Shown here piece by piece: positions 23,883 through 36,200 of a stretch of 64,000 nt of DNA. The notes under the pieces are model-generated. The model ran no database searches and was not told where the DNA came from. It saw nothing but the letters and a program-made list of their open reading frames with translations. Every line of letters starts with the position of its first letter. Positions within the stretch are counted from its first letter, which is position 1. The stretch comes from Tetracladium setigerum (Eukaryota > Ascomycota > Leotiomycetes > Helotiales): contig PZJY01000010.1 in NCBI GenBank assembly GCA_031472005.1, positions 1,178,001 through 1,242,000 on the forward strand, in the 5' to 3' direction. The position numbers were made by a program, and so were the translations under genes.

Positions 23883-24499
23883 CTTGGGCGACAGGTCGGG
23901 GGTCGAACTAATGGTAGATGGAAGGCGAACTTCCCAACCGGTGGGCAAGGCGAGGTTTCAAGAGATGTAGGATCTTGGAAGAGAAGATGCGGGTTTCCGA
24001 GCCAGGTTGTCTGAGGAGGGTAGCTGCAGCGCGTTGCGTCAGAACAATTTGTCTTAATTTGGTAATCCACGAGGGAACGTTGGCCATAATTGCTCGTAAC
24101 ACTTACTGCGGGGTGAAAGTTTGATTTCAACTTTCAGTGTGATTTCAGATGTTTGGTACCGAAAACGAGAGAACGAAAGCGTGCTCGGCGCAAGATCAAT
24201 GAATGGGTAGGAATCCTGATTCACTACGTCTTGTTGATTGAATTTGGTAGGTTGGATGAATGAGGTTGGAAAATGGCTAGTTCTTGTGGTCGAGATGGGC
24301 GTGGGACAAAAGAGAGTTGAGTTGGTGTTTTGAGAACGAAGGTCTGACGGCGGCGCGATTAAGTATTATGGGGATCTAGAAGGTTGAAATGCACGATAGG
24401 AACAACAACATGTTAATGGCGGCGAAGAAAACGATTGATCTTGACAATGGTTTCTGATTCCCAGTGTAGCGAACGAAGTGGGAGAGGTGAATTGGACGG

Positions 24500-24546
24500 A
24501 GAGAGAGAGAGAAAGAGTGAGTGAGAGAGAGAGAGAGAGAGAGAGA
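24500..24546. repeat. (GA)n microsatellite, interrupted
   Basis: GA dinucleotide run with a short AAAGAGTGAGT interruption, in the probable 5' region of the chitin synthase gene. Confidence 0.85.
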
Positions 24547-27070
24547 ATGAGGAATCGACGGGGAGAGGTCGATAGACATGAGAAAAAGACGCGAGAAGAA
24601 GAAGAAGAAGGAGCTGCGGGGAGATATTATTAGAAAGCGCGACCTACGGTCTGTCCGTCTGTCTAGGTACTCTAGATGATGTCTGAGCAGCTTGCAGTTG
24701 CAGCAGCAATGGTTAGTAGCAGCGAGGAAGAGATCCAAACGTTCTGGCGTGATCCCTGGATGCAGTCCCAATGGCTCAAAGGGGAAATCCGTTCTGTGCG
24801 AGAGGTGGCTTCGCGAGAAACTAGAGCTGCTTGTGGTGTCGCAGAAGCTCGGATGAAGTTGGTCAGAGGAGGCCAAGATCTCGTTTGGGGAGGAAGTTGT
24901 TGAATGTGGAAAAGTGGCCATCAGGTCAAGGCGTTTGTGTGTCGTTGCAAATGTCCACTGCCAAGCAACTTTCACATCACGCTTCAACGACCCATATCAG
25001 ACTATGAACTGTATATTTCATTCCATTCTTTCCCTGCTCCGATACCTTGAGTGAGAGAGTGGAAGTGTTGTGGACCAGAGACCTACTTACAGTATTGACC
25101 ATCGCATACTTTGTGATCAAGCTAAAGATTATCTCGCAATTGGTAGTACTCACCTAGCTGTTTGTTCACTCACACACCCTCTTCGCTTCCATTAGCACTT
25201 TCCCATCGCCCCTCCCATCGCCCCTCAAGCTACGGCCTCGAAAGATCTACAACACTTAAGTACCTAGAAGGTACTAAGTACGGAGAAACCTCCACCTCGA
25301 TGCCGCCATCACGCCTAGGTCGGCATAGGCCGGGGCGTCCATCGGTAAGGTACAGTGCCTCTTCTCTTCGCGAGGGTGGGGAGGGGGAGAGAGAGGGAAA
25401 GAGAGGGAGAGAGAAGCTAGGTCGAGGTACTCCCGAAGCCAATGCAACGGCACATTCAACAAAGACACCATCGAACCTTTTCGCCCTTTTGACCCTGACG
25501 AAGGAAAGTTAGACAGCGACAAGCAACTCTTCCCACAGCTGCCACCTTGCCCCAAATAATCGACAAGATCTTCAAGTCTTCTTTGACTACTACGTCGTGC
25601 TCATGTCGTGGTCGTGCACCCGAGGGAAGAGTGTAGTACAGTAGTAGTAGGCATAGTAGTACATGGATGTCGTCGAGCTTGTTGTTGCAAGAATTCTCCG
25701 ACCAAGCGAGCTGAGCGTCACAGGGATGTCGATGGGATGCTGCTCGACGCCCCGCAAAAAGCCACTCAGATCTCAAAGGTAAACACGACCCACTCACTCT
25801 GCACTATGTACTGTCTTCTCGAATCATGGAACCAAACATCAAACAAAGGGTATGTACCTGGGTACCTCCGTAATGTTCCAGAAGATCGTATGAACATCTC
25901 CAATAATAATGATAGTCTACTGTAGATATGAGTAAACGTTTTATCTCCTTCCTGCATTTTTGACATAACGGTCACTCTAGCAGAAGTCAATAATCGGGTG
26001 TCGAAGAGTTCTGGACTTGTTGAGTACTGTAGCCTCATGCAAGATGCTCGCTCTCTCACGAAAAGCGGAATCGTCAATGCGTTACAGTAGCGAGAATCGC
26101 TCCCAGTCCCATTCCCATTATTCCCAGGCGTGCCCCTGCGCCCATCGGTTCTCGCACATCATTATTCTCCTGTGATCGAGGTACTGGACAGTAAAAATAA
26201 AAAAAAACCCACCGGTGCAGATAATTCTTGCATACGGAGGTATAATGATCATCCTTCCGTTTCGACGTGGATTTCCCTCGCTAAGCACTCAACATCAGCA
26301 TGAAACCCCATCGCCTACCTCTCCCATACTTGACAGTAAAATTGTCAGAGAATATTCCAAGACAAAACATGCAAGACATTTCCATCCCGATGCCATCTCA
26401 TTTCCCCTTCCCCTTCCCTTCCCAAATTCCCAAGCCCGTCCGTCCTCGCTCGATTGCTCATCCATCCAAAAGGCACCCACGCCAAGCCCCCTCTGCGAGC
26501 TAACCTCACGCTTTGAACCACGAAACCCTCCAACCTTTCCCCATCCAGCATCACCACAAAGTGGCACCAACAAACGCCTAAAACCTTCAACAAAGCCGTG
26601 CTCGTTTCAACAACACACCTTGCTCCGTACCGCCCCTCTCCCTCCCTCGTATTGATTATTCAACGAAACTAAACGAAACGGCCGGCCCTTTAAGGTTCTG
26701 ACTTGCCGTACCTACAGTACCCAGCTGACAGTACCTATGTTTAGGTTTTTCCAGAACAGCTTGCTTTCTTCGTGGTGGCGAACAAAAGTAGTCTTTCGAT
26801 ATTTCACTCCTTTTCACATCATTTAAGCATCTTCGCTTAGTTTTGCCAGTACAGTATGAATGCAATCTATCCATCCGCGAGCCATCTATCCCTCCCCACC
26901 CCTTCTTTTATCTTTATATCTCAGATCAACCATGAAAACTATTATCATGGTGAGAATCCCATGCTGAAGTCAAAATGACTATTCGAAGGATGCAAGCACT
27001 TCTTCCTTCCCGTAGTTCTTATTCCCGTTTCCAGATCTATCTTTTTCCGGAAAGGCAAAAAAAACCAATA

Positions 27071-27214
27071 CTATCCCACTCCCCTCCGAATGTAATACGG
27101 TGGGCCTGAACTTAACCCCATTCTACACTGAAAGTTGCCTGTCAAGTATCGCCATCCATAGTAATAGAGTTGACTTTGGACCCACCGTATTACATTCGGA
27201 GGGGAGGGGGATAG
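27071..27214. mobile_element. MITE-like element with 34-bp terminal inverted repeats and TA flanks
   Basis: The left end (27071-27104, starting CTATCCCACTCCCCTCCG) and the right end (27181-27214) are inverted copies matching at all but one base. TA dinucleotides flank both ends at 27069-27070 and 27215-27216, as expected for a Tc1/mariner target-site duplication. The repeat match itself continues through the flanking TA and one more base. The interior is about 76 bp with no open frame, so the element would be non-autonomous. Size (144 bp), long perfect-looking ends and TA flanks fit a stowaway-type MITE. I see no second copy in the window. Confidence 0.8.
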
Positions 27215-27244
27215 TATGCATCTACTAACGAAACCTACAGTAAG

Positions 27245-27256
27245 GTAAGATCTTAC
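27245..27256. repeat. GTAAGATCTTAC palindrome, second copy
   Basis: Perfect 12-bp inverted repeat, 30 bp beyond the right end of the MITE-like element; same core as at 12962-12977. Confidence 0.75.
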
Positions 27257-27640
27257 AGTATCTAGAAGGAAAGTCTAATGCCTTCATCAGCTTGCTTATT
27301 AAGTGTTGGTTACAGTCCTTGTCACGGGTAACTATCGTCACTTGGTCACTGGTGAGAGGAGTTGAGACAAGATATCATTCTTCCATGTTGTTGTGTCCAA
27401 GGGAGAAAGTAGGAAGTGGCCCCAGAAAGGGAGTTTTATACTCATGGCCAAGCGGGCACGTGTTACACCCCTCTGTTCGCCGACCTCCTGCCTCTCATTA
27501 CATAAAGATTATACCGACATGAAGGTAGTTCCCTAGCGGCGTGACGAACCAAAGTAATAAGACATGAGACAGGATATGGAAGAACAGAATAAAAACAAAG
27601 ATATGTGCCAGGTTTTCATCGGTCATCAAAATTATGAGAT

Positions 27641-27652
27641 GTAAGATCTTAG
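27641..27652. repeat. GTAAGATCTTA palindrome, third copy
   Basis: The inner ten bases TAAGATCTTA are palindromic. The 11-base word GTAAGATCTTA is shared with the two other copies. Confidence 0.65.
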
Positions 27653-28447
27653 ATGGTATTCTGTATTTCGCATCTCACATCCATTGATCCCGAGTAAGAC
27701 TGATCTGCATTGATTGATATAGGGTCTGCTACTACCATGCCTGCAAGGAACGATTGAATCGTAAGGCACATCTGTTCTGAACACGGAATGGTGAAAACAT
27801 GAACAGGTGTCTGTGGGGGCTACACTCCATCCTCCAATTTACCCCCCAAGTCACCCTTCCTTTGACCATGCTGTGGATCCTTTGTTTGCTTAAAACCACT
27901 TGGTCCAGGTCTTCCAGAGATTGACAGCGATCGAAGCTCTTGATCTTTACAGTCGCTCACAAAATCGGCTTCCCCTCTGCACTCGCCAGAAGATTCGGAG
28001 CCCCACCTAAAGGCCGAGGCTAAGCGAAATATCATGTAACTGGCAAGCCCGAAGCACATCACAACGTCGACAGAATAAACGTGAACCTTCTGGAAATTAT
28101 ATACTCACTATATAGAAGTCAACTTCCCCAAGCCCTTCTTTATTAATGTTATAGAAATATATCAGAGAAGAATCTTTCGAACCTATATGCAAAGCCTCAA
28201 GGAAGTCCTCTACTGCAAATGTGTCATGTCACGTTTCAATGCCAGTTGTACTACTGCAGACGAAAGAAAATAGAGTCTTTCTAACGATGCTTGATATGTA
28301 AATGACTTACAGAATATATACTGTGAAATGTAAGAAATTCCGTTCTCCGATACTACACGACTAAATTAGGACGGCTTACAGGGAATTTCAATCTATTAAT
28401 ATTGACCACCTGCTCGAGCAGCGCTCTGAAGTACCACTATAAGTTAT

Positions 28448-31400
28448 TCATCTTGCCTCTTCCAAACTTTTAAGCATAGCCGAATAATGGTTTAAACATT
28501 CCTTCGTGGCTGGATGTTCGGAGCCTAATGATGACTTATAGCCAGTGCATGCCTTCTCGTAAAATATCGATGCTGCTTCATACTCTTGCTTGTTTTGAAG
28601 TAGATAGGCAAGACAGTGAATACTCGTGAGCGTGTCTGGGTGCGTCTTGCCAAGCACTATTTCTCTAATCTCGAGCGTTTGGCGGTTCATAGCCTCCGCG
28701 TCGGCGTATTTGCCCTGGCTAGAGAGCACTCCAGCGAGGTTACTCATAGTCGTGAGCGTGTCTGGGTGCGTCTTGCCAAGTACTTCTTCCCTGATCTCGA
28801 GCGTTTGGCGGTTCATAGCCTCCGCGTCGGCGTACTTGCCTTGGCTAGAGAGCACAAAAGCGAGGTTACTCATAATCGTGAGCGTGTCTGGGTGCGTCTT
28901 GCCAAGCACCTTTTCCGTAATCTCGAGCGTTTGGCGGTTCATAGCCTCCGCGTCGGCGTATTTGCCTTGTCTAGAGAGCACTCCAGCGAGGTTACTCATA
29001 GTCGTGAGCGTGGAAGGGTGCGTCTTGCCAAGTACTTCTTCCCTGATCTCGAGCGTTTGGCGGTTCATAGCCTCCGCGTCGGCGTACTTGCCTTGGCTAT
29101 TAAGCACAAAAGCGAGGTTACTCATGGTCGTGAGTGTGTCTGGGTGCGTCTTGCCAAGCACTGTTTCTCTGATCTCGAGCGTTTGGCGGTTCATAGCCTC
29201 CGCGTCGGCGTACTTGCCCTGGCTAGAGAGCACAAAAGCGAGGTTACTCATAGTCGTGAGCGTGTCTAGGTGCGTCTTGCCAAGTACTTCTTCTCTAATC
29301 TCGAGCGTTTGGCGGTTCATAGCCTCCGCGTCGGCGTACTTGCCTTGGCTATTAAGCACAAAAGCGAGGTTACTCATGGTTGTGAGCGTGTCTGGGTGCG
29401 TCTTGCCGTATGCAATCTCCCGGATCCTGATCACCTGCTCGAGTAGCGCCCTGGCCGTTCTATGTCTCCCAAGATTTATCAAGCTTCTTGCTTGAAGGTC
29501 ATACAGCGGTAAGAACTCTCTCGATGGCTCGTCAGGGTTCTGTCTAAGCTCAAAAAATATGTCTCGTAGCAATTGACCAAGCCTAATATCTTGTCGCATA
29601 TCTAATAAAGCTTGAGCACACTTGAGAAAGATCGAAGTGACAATTACTTTCGATACTAACTCGAATGCCTTTGTTACTTTTATATCCAGGTAAGATAAGA
29701 CATGCGGAAGTAAACGTCTTTCTTGTGTCTGCCATAATCGAGTATTTGAGCGAGAAAATCCAAGAACACAGCCTGCTGCGATCCATGCTACACCTTGACG
29801 CTTTAAATCCTGTCGATCCTTAGCCCAGGCGTGAGTCAGTGGGTGCATCGACAACGTCATGTCGCCATCCAGATCTTGTCGAGAGACTAGCGAAAGCGAG
29901 GCAAGGAGAGAACTGGCCTTAGTGAGACGAAAAGGATCCCATTCGTCTTCCTCTAGAATTAGAAAACCTGGTAATTTCGACACGTGATCTTGAGAGAAGT
30001 GATCGAAATCTCTGGTTTCGTCACTAGCCTGTGATATTTCTTTGCAACCCTTCCATGCCTCTTCGAAAAACTGAAGAGGGAGTACGCCAGAGTTAAGCAT
30101 CGACAGAATCTCAAGTAAGCGGAGAGCATCGTACGCCGATTCGTCTTGAGAATGTTCTAAGATATCTGCTGAGGCTTCGAAGGTCGTATAGACATCGCCA
30201 TACCTCGACTGGGCTTGCTTGCGTCGAAACTTCAAGAGTCGCTGCCGCTGTCGGTTATAAACCTCAGGGTACTGGTGTAAATAGCAGTGGCCTCGGCTGA
30301 CATATGCTCCAGCTTGTATCAAGGCTAGTGTGTGCGATCCTAGAAGGCGAACTACTTCTTGGGCTTGATCATCGTGAGATAGCCATAAATCTGGAGTTAG
30401 TTCGGCTGCTTTAAGTAGAAGTTCTTTCGAGTCCTGCTCTTCTAGACCCCCAAGTGCTTCGAAGGCGTCTGGACTATACTGCTTACATTCAGCTACACGG
30501 GATGTCATGAGAACAGCACCGCTATTCCCAGGTGGAAGATAGACTTGGTAGTCGAAGTCTGGGTCATCGGCATTATCAAGGATAAGGAGCCAGCTTTGAT
30601 ACGTAGTTGTAAAAACTTGAATTGCTTGGGAATATTCTCGACTGAGTGGCCAAGCAGCTTTGCAGCAGTAATAAGATCCCTTTCAGCTGTAGAAGACTTA
30701 TCGACGTCGACCCAGAACACTCCCCAGAACCTATCTAAAGTGAGATACTTGAAGAGCTTCGAAGGCTTTTGGAAGGACTTACCTCGGCCTCATTAGACTC
30801 GCAACTTGTAAGCATATCTCGCTCTTCCCCTGTCCACCTAGTCCTGTAATCACAAACCTCTTCTGCTTTTGGGTTGCAGATATCGATTCGCTTTGTAGAG
30901 CCTTCTGTATTCGGGCAAGTAGAACAGAACGCCCGGTGAATAGGCTATTGATAGTCCGAGGCACTATCCAATGTACGTTGCCATATACGTTAGCGCCTGC
31001 ACCAAACCCAATCATATTAGCTCCTATAAAGTCAGAACCTCATCACAGTCTTCACTAAACCTACCTCTTGAACGTTCAGCGATCTCCTTCTCGAGCCGAA
31101 TGAAGGCATTCTCTCTCCCCTCGCCATAAATGAGCGGCATGTGCAGGTCGAAAATTCCAAATAAAGAATAGGCCTCGTCTTCTCTACGCTTAGCCGTGCG
31201 CTTCGTTGCCCATATCATCCGTTCTTCAACAGTCCATTGGATGAGAGGCCTCCCTCGAAATACTTCTACTGGATATCCGTGATCTCGTGGAGTGCTAATT
31301 CTAGCGATCCCTTGTCGCCTAAGTGTTCGCCCTCCTGAGAGAAAAATTCGACCGAACACGGCGCAATCAGTTCTTGAAGAGTCCAGGCTCGAGTGAACCA

Positions 31401-31802
31401 TCTGCTAAGCCGAAATTCTGGTTCCCACAAAGGCCAAGAAAGTAACTCATTTGTATTACTTCGTGTAGAAACGTCAGACAAGTAAACATAACATTTGGCC
31501 GCATCCCGGTACCAACGGAACATCGAATTAATAGCTTCCGAAAGCTCTGTGTGATTAGATTTGTTGATGCAACATGTGTCTACCCAGAAGTACTGTAATC
31601 CATCTCTTGCTGCTCGTTCGCCGCAAAACTGAATCTTCTTATATCCAGTCTTACCTGTGTGATTTCTTGCTTTGACGTCGTTAAAGGTAACTTCCTCTGT
31701 ATCCTTTCCCCAGGTATGAGAGAGTATCGCGTATGGTGGAACATGTTCGGTGCAATCCTCGGTAAGGCTGAGGTTGCCACTATCAAGGTATAGAAGACGC
31801 AT
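28448..31802 (-). CDS. HET-NB-ARC-TPR protein (fungal NLR), two apparent frameshifts
   Basis: Exons 31065-31802, 30783-31023 and 28448-30730 on the minus strand, with short 41- and 52-bp introns. Domain order is an N-terminal HET domain (PPYAILSHTWG, FWVDTCCINK, AYSLFGIFDLHMPLIYGEG), a nucleotide-binding NB-ARC region with P-loop GLGGQGKSEICLQ and Walker B WLLILDNADD, then a helical linker and C-terminal kinesin-light-chain-type TPRs. Six 42-residue units (GKTHPDTLTTMSNLAFVL..QGKYADAEAMNRQTLEIREEV) are nearly identical, followed by two decayed units. This architecture belongs to fungal NLRs of heterokaryon incompatibility and non-self recognition. The HET part breaks at 31271-31272 (DI to PVEVFRG) and the NB-ARC part at 30628-30630 (ENIP to AIQVFTTTYQSW). 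One extra base at each gives 1,087 residues. Whether both are sequencing errors or one is real cannot be told here. Confidence 0.92.
28630..29410 (-). repeat. 126-bp tandem repeat encoding TPR units
   Basis: The word encoding GKTH recurs at 28641, 28767, 28893, 29019, 29145, 29271 and 29397, exactly 126 bases apart, defining six full units. Units differ at only a few codons (for example N/S, F/G and E/T/K/I positions). Because 126 is a multiple of three, the opposite strand also stays open, which explains the long antisense frames here. Confidence 0.95.
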
Positions 31803-32476
31803 CTTCTTTCAAGTGGTCGGCAAAGAGAGTTCAGAGGTCTATATGGGACTGCAAGTGAGTGAAGAGGAAGCTTCCTGCGCATTAGGCATTAGGCGGTCGA
31901 TGTCAAATGTCACGATGAGGCTCGCGCTTATGTTGCCAAAGGCGGGGCATTACTAAGCATTGTATAACTCAGTTAGCTATTCGCACGTGACCAGATAGGT
32001 CATGGCAGTACCGTGGTGCGTTGAAATTGTAAAGCAGAGATTATGAGGTCAGACTTTTCTCTTGTAGAATCCCAAAGATAAGAAACTATATAGGATTTGC
32101 CTCAGATCAGTTGAGTTAATTAACACGTGATGAATTTTGCGTTCCCCTGGGAAGCCAATTTTGTAAGCGAATGTATTGCAAGACTGGCGTTCGTAGATCC
32201 TTCGGAGGTCTTAATACCCCCTGATCGTAAGCTCTTGCCTCATTTCTTCTCTGTTACCTTTTATGTATCATGATCCCTAAAGTTGGGCTGTTAGTTCAGT
32301 GTACAAGATTATTCGATGTGAATGAGTGAAAGAAGGAAGATGTCATTCTCGTCAAGATTGATAGACAAGTTTTACTAATACCACTGTTATTCTCCCTAAT
32401 CACACTAAGAGTCATCAAGAAGTAGGTAGACTATCTAGCGATTATCGAGTTTCTAAAAATTAGAACACTAGCCCGA

Positions 32477-32513
<37 letters not shown>

Positions 32514-33241
32514 GAATTGTTGGAAAAATAATATTTCTTGTTTGTTGACGTAACTGTGTATGACCAATTTGACTTCTTCCCCCTCCCTCCCCCTTCCCAG
32601 CATGCTATCCCAGCGACCGCATAGGCATAGCACAACCGCACGCGCAGATCTCTTGTCGGCCAATCACTTCCTCCCCAGACCAAACAAACAAAGAGAAGCT
32701 CATTCCACACATACCCGTTCCCCCTCCCCACCCGTTCCTCCAAAACAACATCGTGCAATCCCATATCCTCAAGACAACACCCGTTTTCCCCAAGAGATAA
32801 AGCCGTTCTCAGTCTCTTTTTTTGACTTATTGTCGTTGTTGTCGTCGTTCGCCAGCAGACCGTTTCTGTCGAGAGCGCAGTCCGCGAAGAGGGCGTGGAA
32901 AGGTGGCTGTGGAGAAGTGGTTTGCTTATCCCACCAGAATGAGCAAGAAAATGTTTTACTGTAGGTAGATGTTGATCAGTGTCTCCAGCCAAAACACAAG
33001 CAAGTATCTGAAAGTCTTTCAGAATATTTCGTATGAGTTTCAGCCGTTCAACCAAATAGCATCTTGATCATGTCCTATTAGCCCCAATCAAATGGGACGA
33101 TGATTAGCATTAAGTAAGGGATCGGTAAGTTGATTTTTGCGACGAAAGAAAAGAGCTGTGGGAAAAGTAGAATATCCACTGGGGAGAGTGGTTTGTGTTA
33201 AGAGAGACGTAATGGAAAGATGATAGCGCTTGAAAGCCTCT
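31803..33241. other. intergenic region between the NLR gene and UPF2
   Basis: About 1.4 kb: NLR promoter on one side and UPF2 3' flank on the other. It contains a CT tract at 32480-32507. A 195-codon open frame at 32468-33055 is low-complexity and includes the microsatellite, so I do not call it a gene. Confidence 0.45.
32480..32507. repeat. (CT)n microsatellite
   Basis: About 14 uninterrupted CT units in the NLR-UPF2 intergenic region. Confidence 0.9.
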
Positions 33242-36200
33242 CTACTTCGACTTTTCGGAGTTCGCGTCATTCTGACGAGCAGCGTGCTCTTTGAGCATCT
33301 CTTTCCGGCTGACCCTGACGACTTGACCAGACGACCTGTTTGTAGGTGTTCTGCCCCGCTGCTGTGCCGCGTAACTTTTCGGGGTAGCAGGGAGCGGACG
33401 TCCAGGAAAGAGAGCTGGCTCTGCAGGCGTAGAACGCCCGCCGACACTTTTCGTTGCGGTAGCTAACATTGAAGAATTTTTCTTGCCATACCAATCGACA
33501 TCACTGAGCTGCAGCTTCCTAGCTCGCTGACTGCTGCGGTTGTTGCTAGACTTATCAGATCTGACAAAGTTATTGGCAGCAGTCTTTTCGATTCCTGCGT
33601 CATCTGGGTAAATATTAGGATTGCGCTTGAGAGAAGTCGTTATGTATTCACCATCTTGCTCTTCGCCATCTCGAAGATCGTACTTCAAAACCAGGTTCTT
33701 GATTCGTTGTTGCTCCTCTCGTTCTGCGACCTGTTGTGTTTTCATGGCAATGGCGAAAGTAGAGTCAGATGGAAGTTCCACGGTACGAGTCTAGTCAAAT
33801 GTTAATGAGATCCACTCATGGGCGAGATCATTTACTGACCTGTTGGCGATTTCCGCGTTTTGTAAGAAGAGAGAATGCCATGGTGTTACCTGAAGGTACA
33901 GCAGGACTGGCGGACTCCTCAGGCCAAGGATCGTTAGTTGTGTTGACCTCACGATCTTTGCGTCGCATTGGGAGAGGGACGTCGAAGGTGGATTTCCGCT
34001 CGTGCTTCCGGGATTCTAAACTCTCAGCCATCATTTTCGCATACTCACGCTCGAAGTCTGCTTCATCCTCGGGATCAACTTCCTCTTCCTGTCTTGTGAC
34101 GACAATGGATTCTTCCTCGGAGTCACTTTCTGGTGCAGAGTTAATACCATCACCGTTTGTATCGGCCTAGATGAGAAAATTAGTCTAGCTAAAAGTGAAA
34201 AGCATGGGCAAACTCACATCAAGTTCTGATTCCGTGTCCGAGAGTTCGTCGCCATCACCACCAGGTAGGCCACCGTCAGCTTCGCCATCATCAGAAGGCT
34301 CGCCATCACTGTCGGGCTCTTCTGGCTCTGCAGCTTTGTCTGTACCATAGGTCTTCTGATCTTGCGTCATAGCCAACTGGAATGCTCGACCGGCTTCTTC
34401 AATGTTCGAGGCAAGTTTCCATTGTGGTCTCAAGAGAGCGAACACATCTTGGACGATGAACTCGATGTCCATGGGAAGGGTGTCTTTGGTATAAACGTAG
34501 TACTGAGTAAGTGAGTGTTAGTTAAAGTGATTCGATGAAGATTGCTAGGGTTTCTTACTTGGAGGAATGACAAGAAGTAATCAAGTTTCTTTCCAGCAGG
34601 CCCACGATTGAAGAAGATGCCACAAGTCTCAAGCAGAGTGGCAACCAAGCGAATACGGAAGAAGTCATCGGGCATATCGAAGGGATTAATTCGGCCAGGA
34701 ATAGGAGGTCCACCTGGTACAACAAATTAATTCGGTGATTTTTCAGTGGGAGGCCATCTTGCTTACCATGTCCGAAAGTCATGATGCGATACATGACATC
34801 AAAAATAACAGGGTGATCTACCATGCGATAATTGTACAGTTCTCCAAGGTATTTTACCTCTGCAATTCGTCTTTGGTTGAACTTGAAATCGTTCTGCTCC
34901 AAGCCAAGGACAACATGCTCAAGAACATTATCAATTACAGAGGTGACGAAATCTTGGTGATAACGATACAATGCGCTCGCTAGGATAGCGAGGAGATGGA
35001 TGTTACCAAATTTGACTTTTCCTGGTTTTGAGAAGATCTTTTCCAATATCGCTACAACCTGTTGAGAGAATTAGTAACGGGCTTCTCAACCGTGATGAAC
35101 CAAGTACCTCTTTTTCTTCCCAATGAAGTCTGCGAATTTGTTTAAGAATTCTGGTGTAGTTACGACTGCTCATTTCGAGATAGATGAGTTTGCGGATGAA
35201 CAGATCAACCGGGGTTCTCTCCTTCTGTGGAATGGCCGCTCGAAGGGGAGGATCCACGTAATACACAGCATTCTCAATGAGCATTCGTTCTTGCTGCCCA
35301 ATGTGCTGCACCGACTTCTTACGCTTCAGAGTCTCCAAAAACGAGGTCATGCGGGGCGGTCTCTGGATTCCGTAGCAAGTATCGACCACAATTTTCGAGC
35401 AGATTGCAGATAATCTCAATGTTCATTCTTGAAAATTCATCCACACTGATTTTGAGGCAATGGAAAATTACATGCTCAGGTACCACGCCAAACTTGGTGA
35501 GTTCCGCAAGATATCGAATGTTTCCGAGACGGGCTTGTCCCAGGAACTCCTTCTCCTTTCGTCTTTGGAGGCTTCGGAATTCATGATCGAGGTGGTCAAC
35601 CAGGCCCTTTGTGATATCTGGCATATACTTGCCTAGGGTGGCAACAAGTCGAGAATAAGAAGGTAGAAGATCACTTCGACCCTTGGGGATTTCTTGGACT
35701 GCCTTGATGAGACGATTGCGGGAGGCTTTTGAGTTCAAGAAACAAAAATCAATGGCGGCCTGATCGATCAAATCTTTACTGGTGAGATCAGGGAGACGTG
35801 CAAGGAGAGCATCTACTTGAGCGCCAATGGTCTTATTGGCAATGGCGGTGGATTGATCATCTTCCTTGGTGCTTGTGGTAGCCTCGGAGACAATCTCGCC
35901 CGATTCAACCTTCTTACCGACCTGCTCATCTGTATCTGTCTTCTTTTTCTTGCCATCCTCAAGAAGCATTCCAGGAACCTTGCCTTTCAGATCGACAAGA
36001 TTCTCGTAGAATCGTCGCTCATCTTCGTCTTCCCATAGTCCCGCGCCATCACCCTCTCCCCGAAGATACTCTCCAGTTTTGATCAGGCCGATTCCTCCAT
36101 TACCAGTTGCTGAAGAGTCCTCCGAATCCTTCAAATCAGGCAATTCTCCGCCTATGGCTTCAGCAATAATTTGGGCATTTGATACGAGTCTCTCTTGCGC

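Larger units (their letters stand above)
23883..28447. other. 4.5-kb gene-poor interval upstream of chitin synthase
   Basis: The first 200 bp probably include the true chitin synthase N-terminus. The rest has no supported gene. It holds a GA tract (24500-24546), a GAA tract near 24593-24611, repeated AGGTAC/GTACCT and TACAGTA words, the MITE-like element at 27071-27214 and two copies of the GTAAGATCTTA palindrome. Open frames at 24376-24987, 26215-26655 and 27820-28062 are low-complexity or lack family features. Confidence 0.45.

Noticed and set aside
24376..24987. 203-codon minus-strand frame upstream of chitin synthase
   Set aside because: Dominated by Ser/Leu/Phe from GA/CT microsatellites; more likely 5' flank.
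28616..29495. Long plus-strand frames with repeated motifs over the NLR TPR array
   Set aside because: The 126-bp repeat is a multiple of three, so any open antisense frame is copied through the array. The sense strand carries recognisable TPRs.
32468..33055. 195-codon minus-strand frame between the NLR gene and UPF2
   Set aside because: It runs through a CT microsatellite and has no domain or splice-supported continuation.
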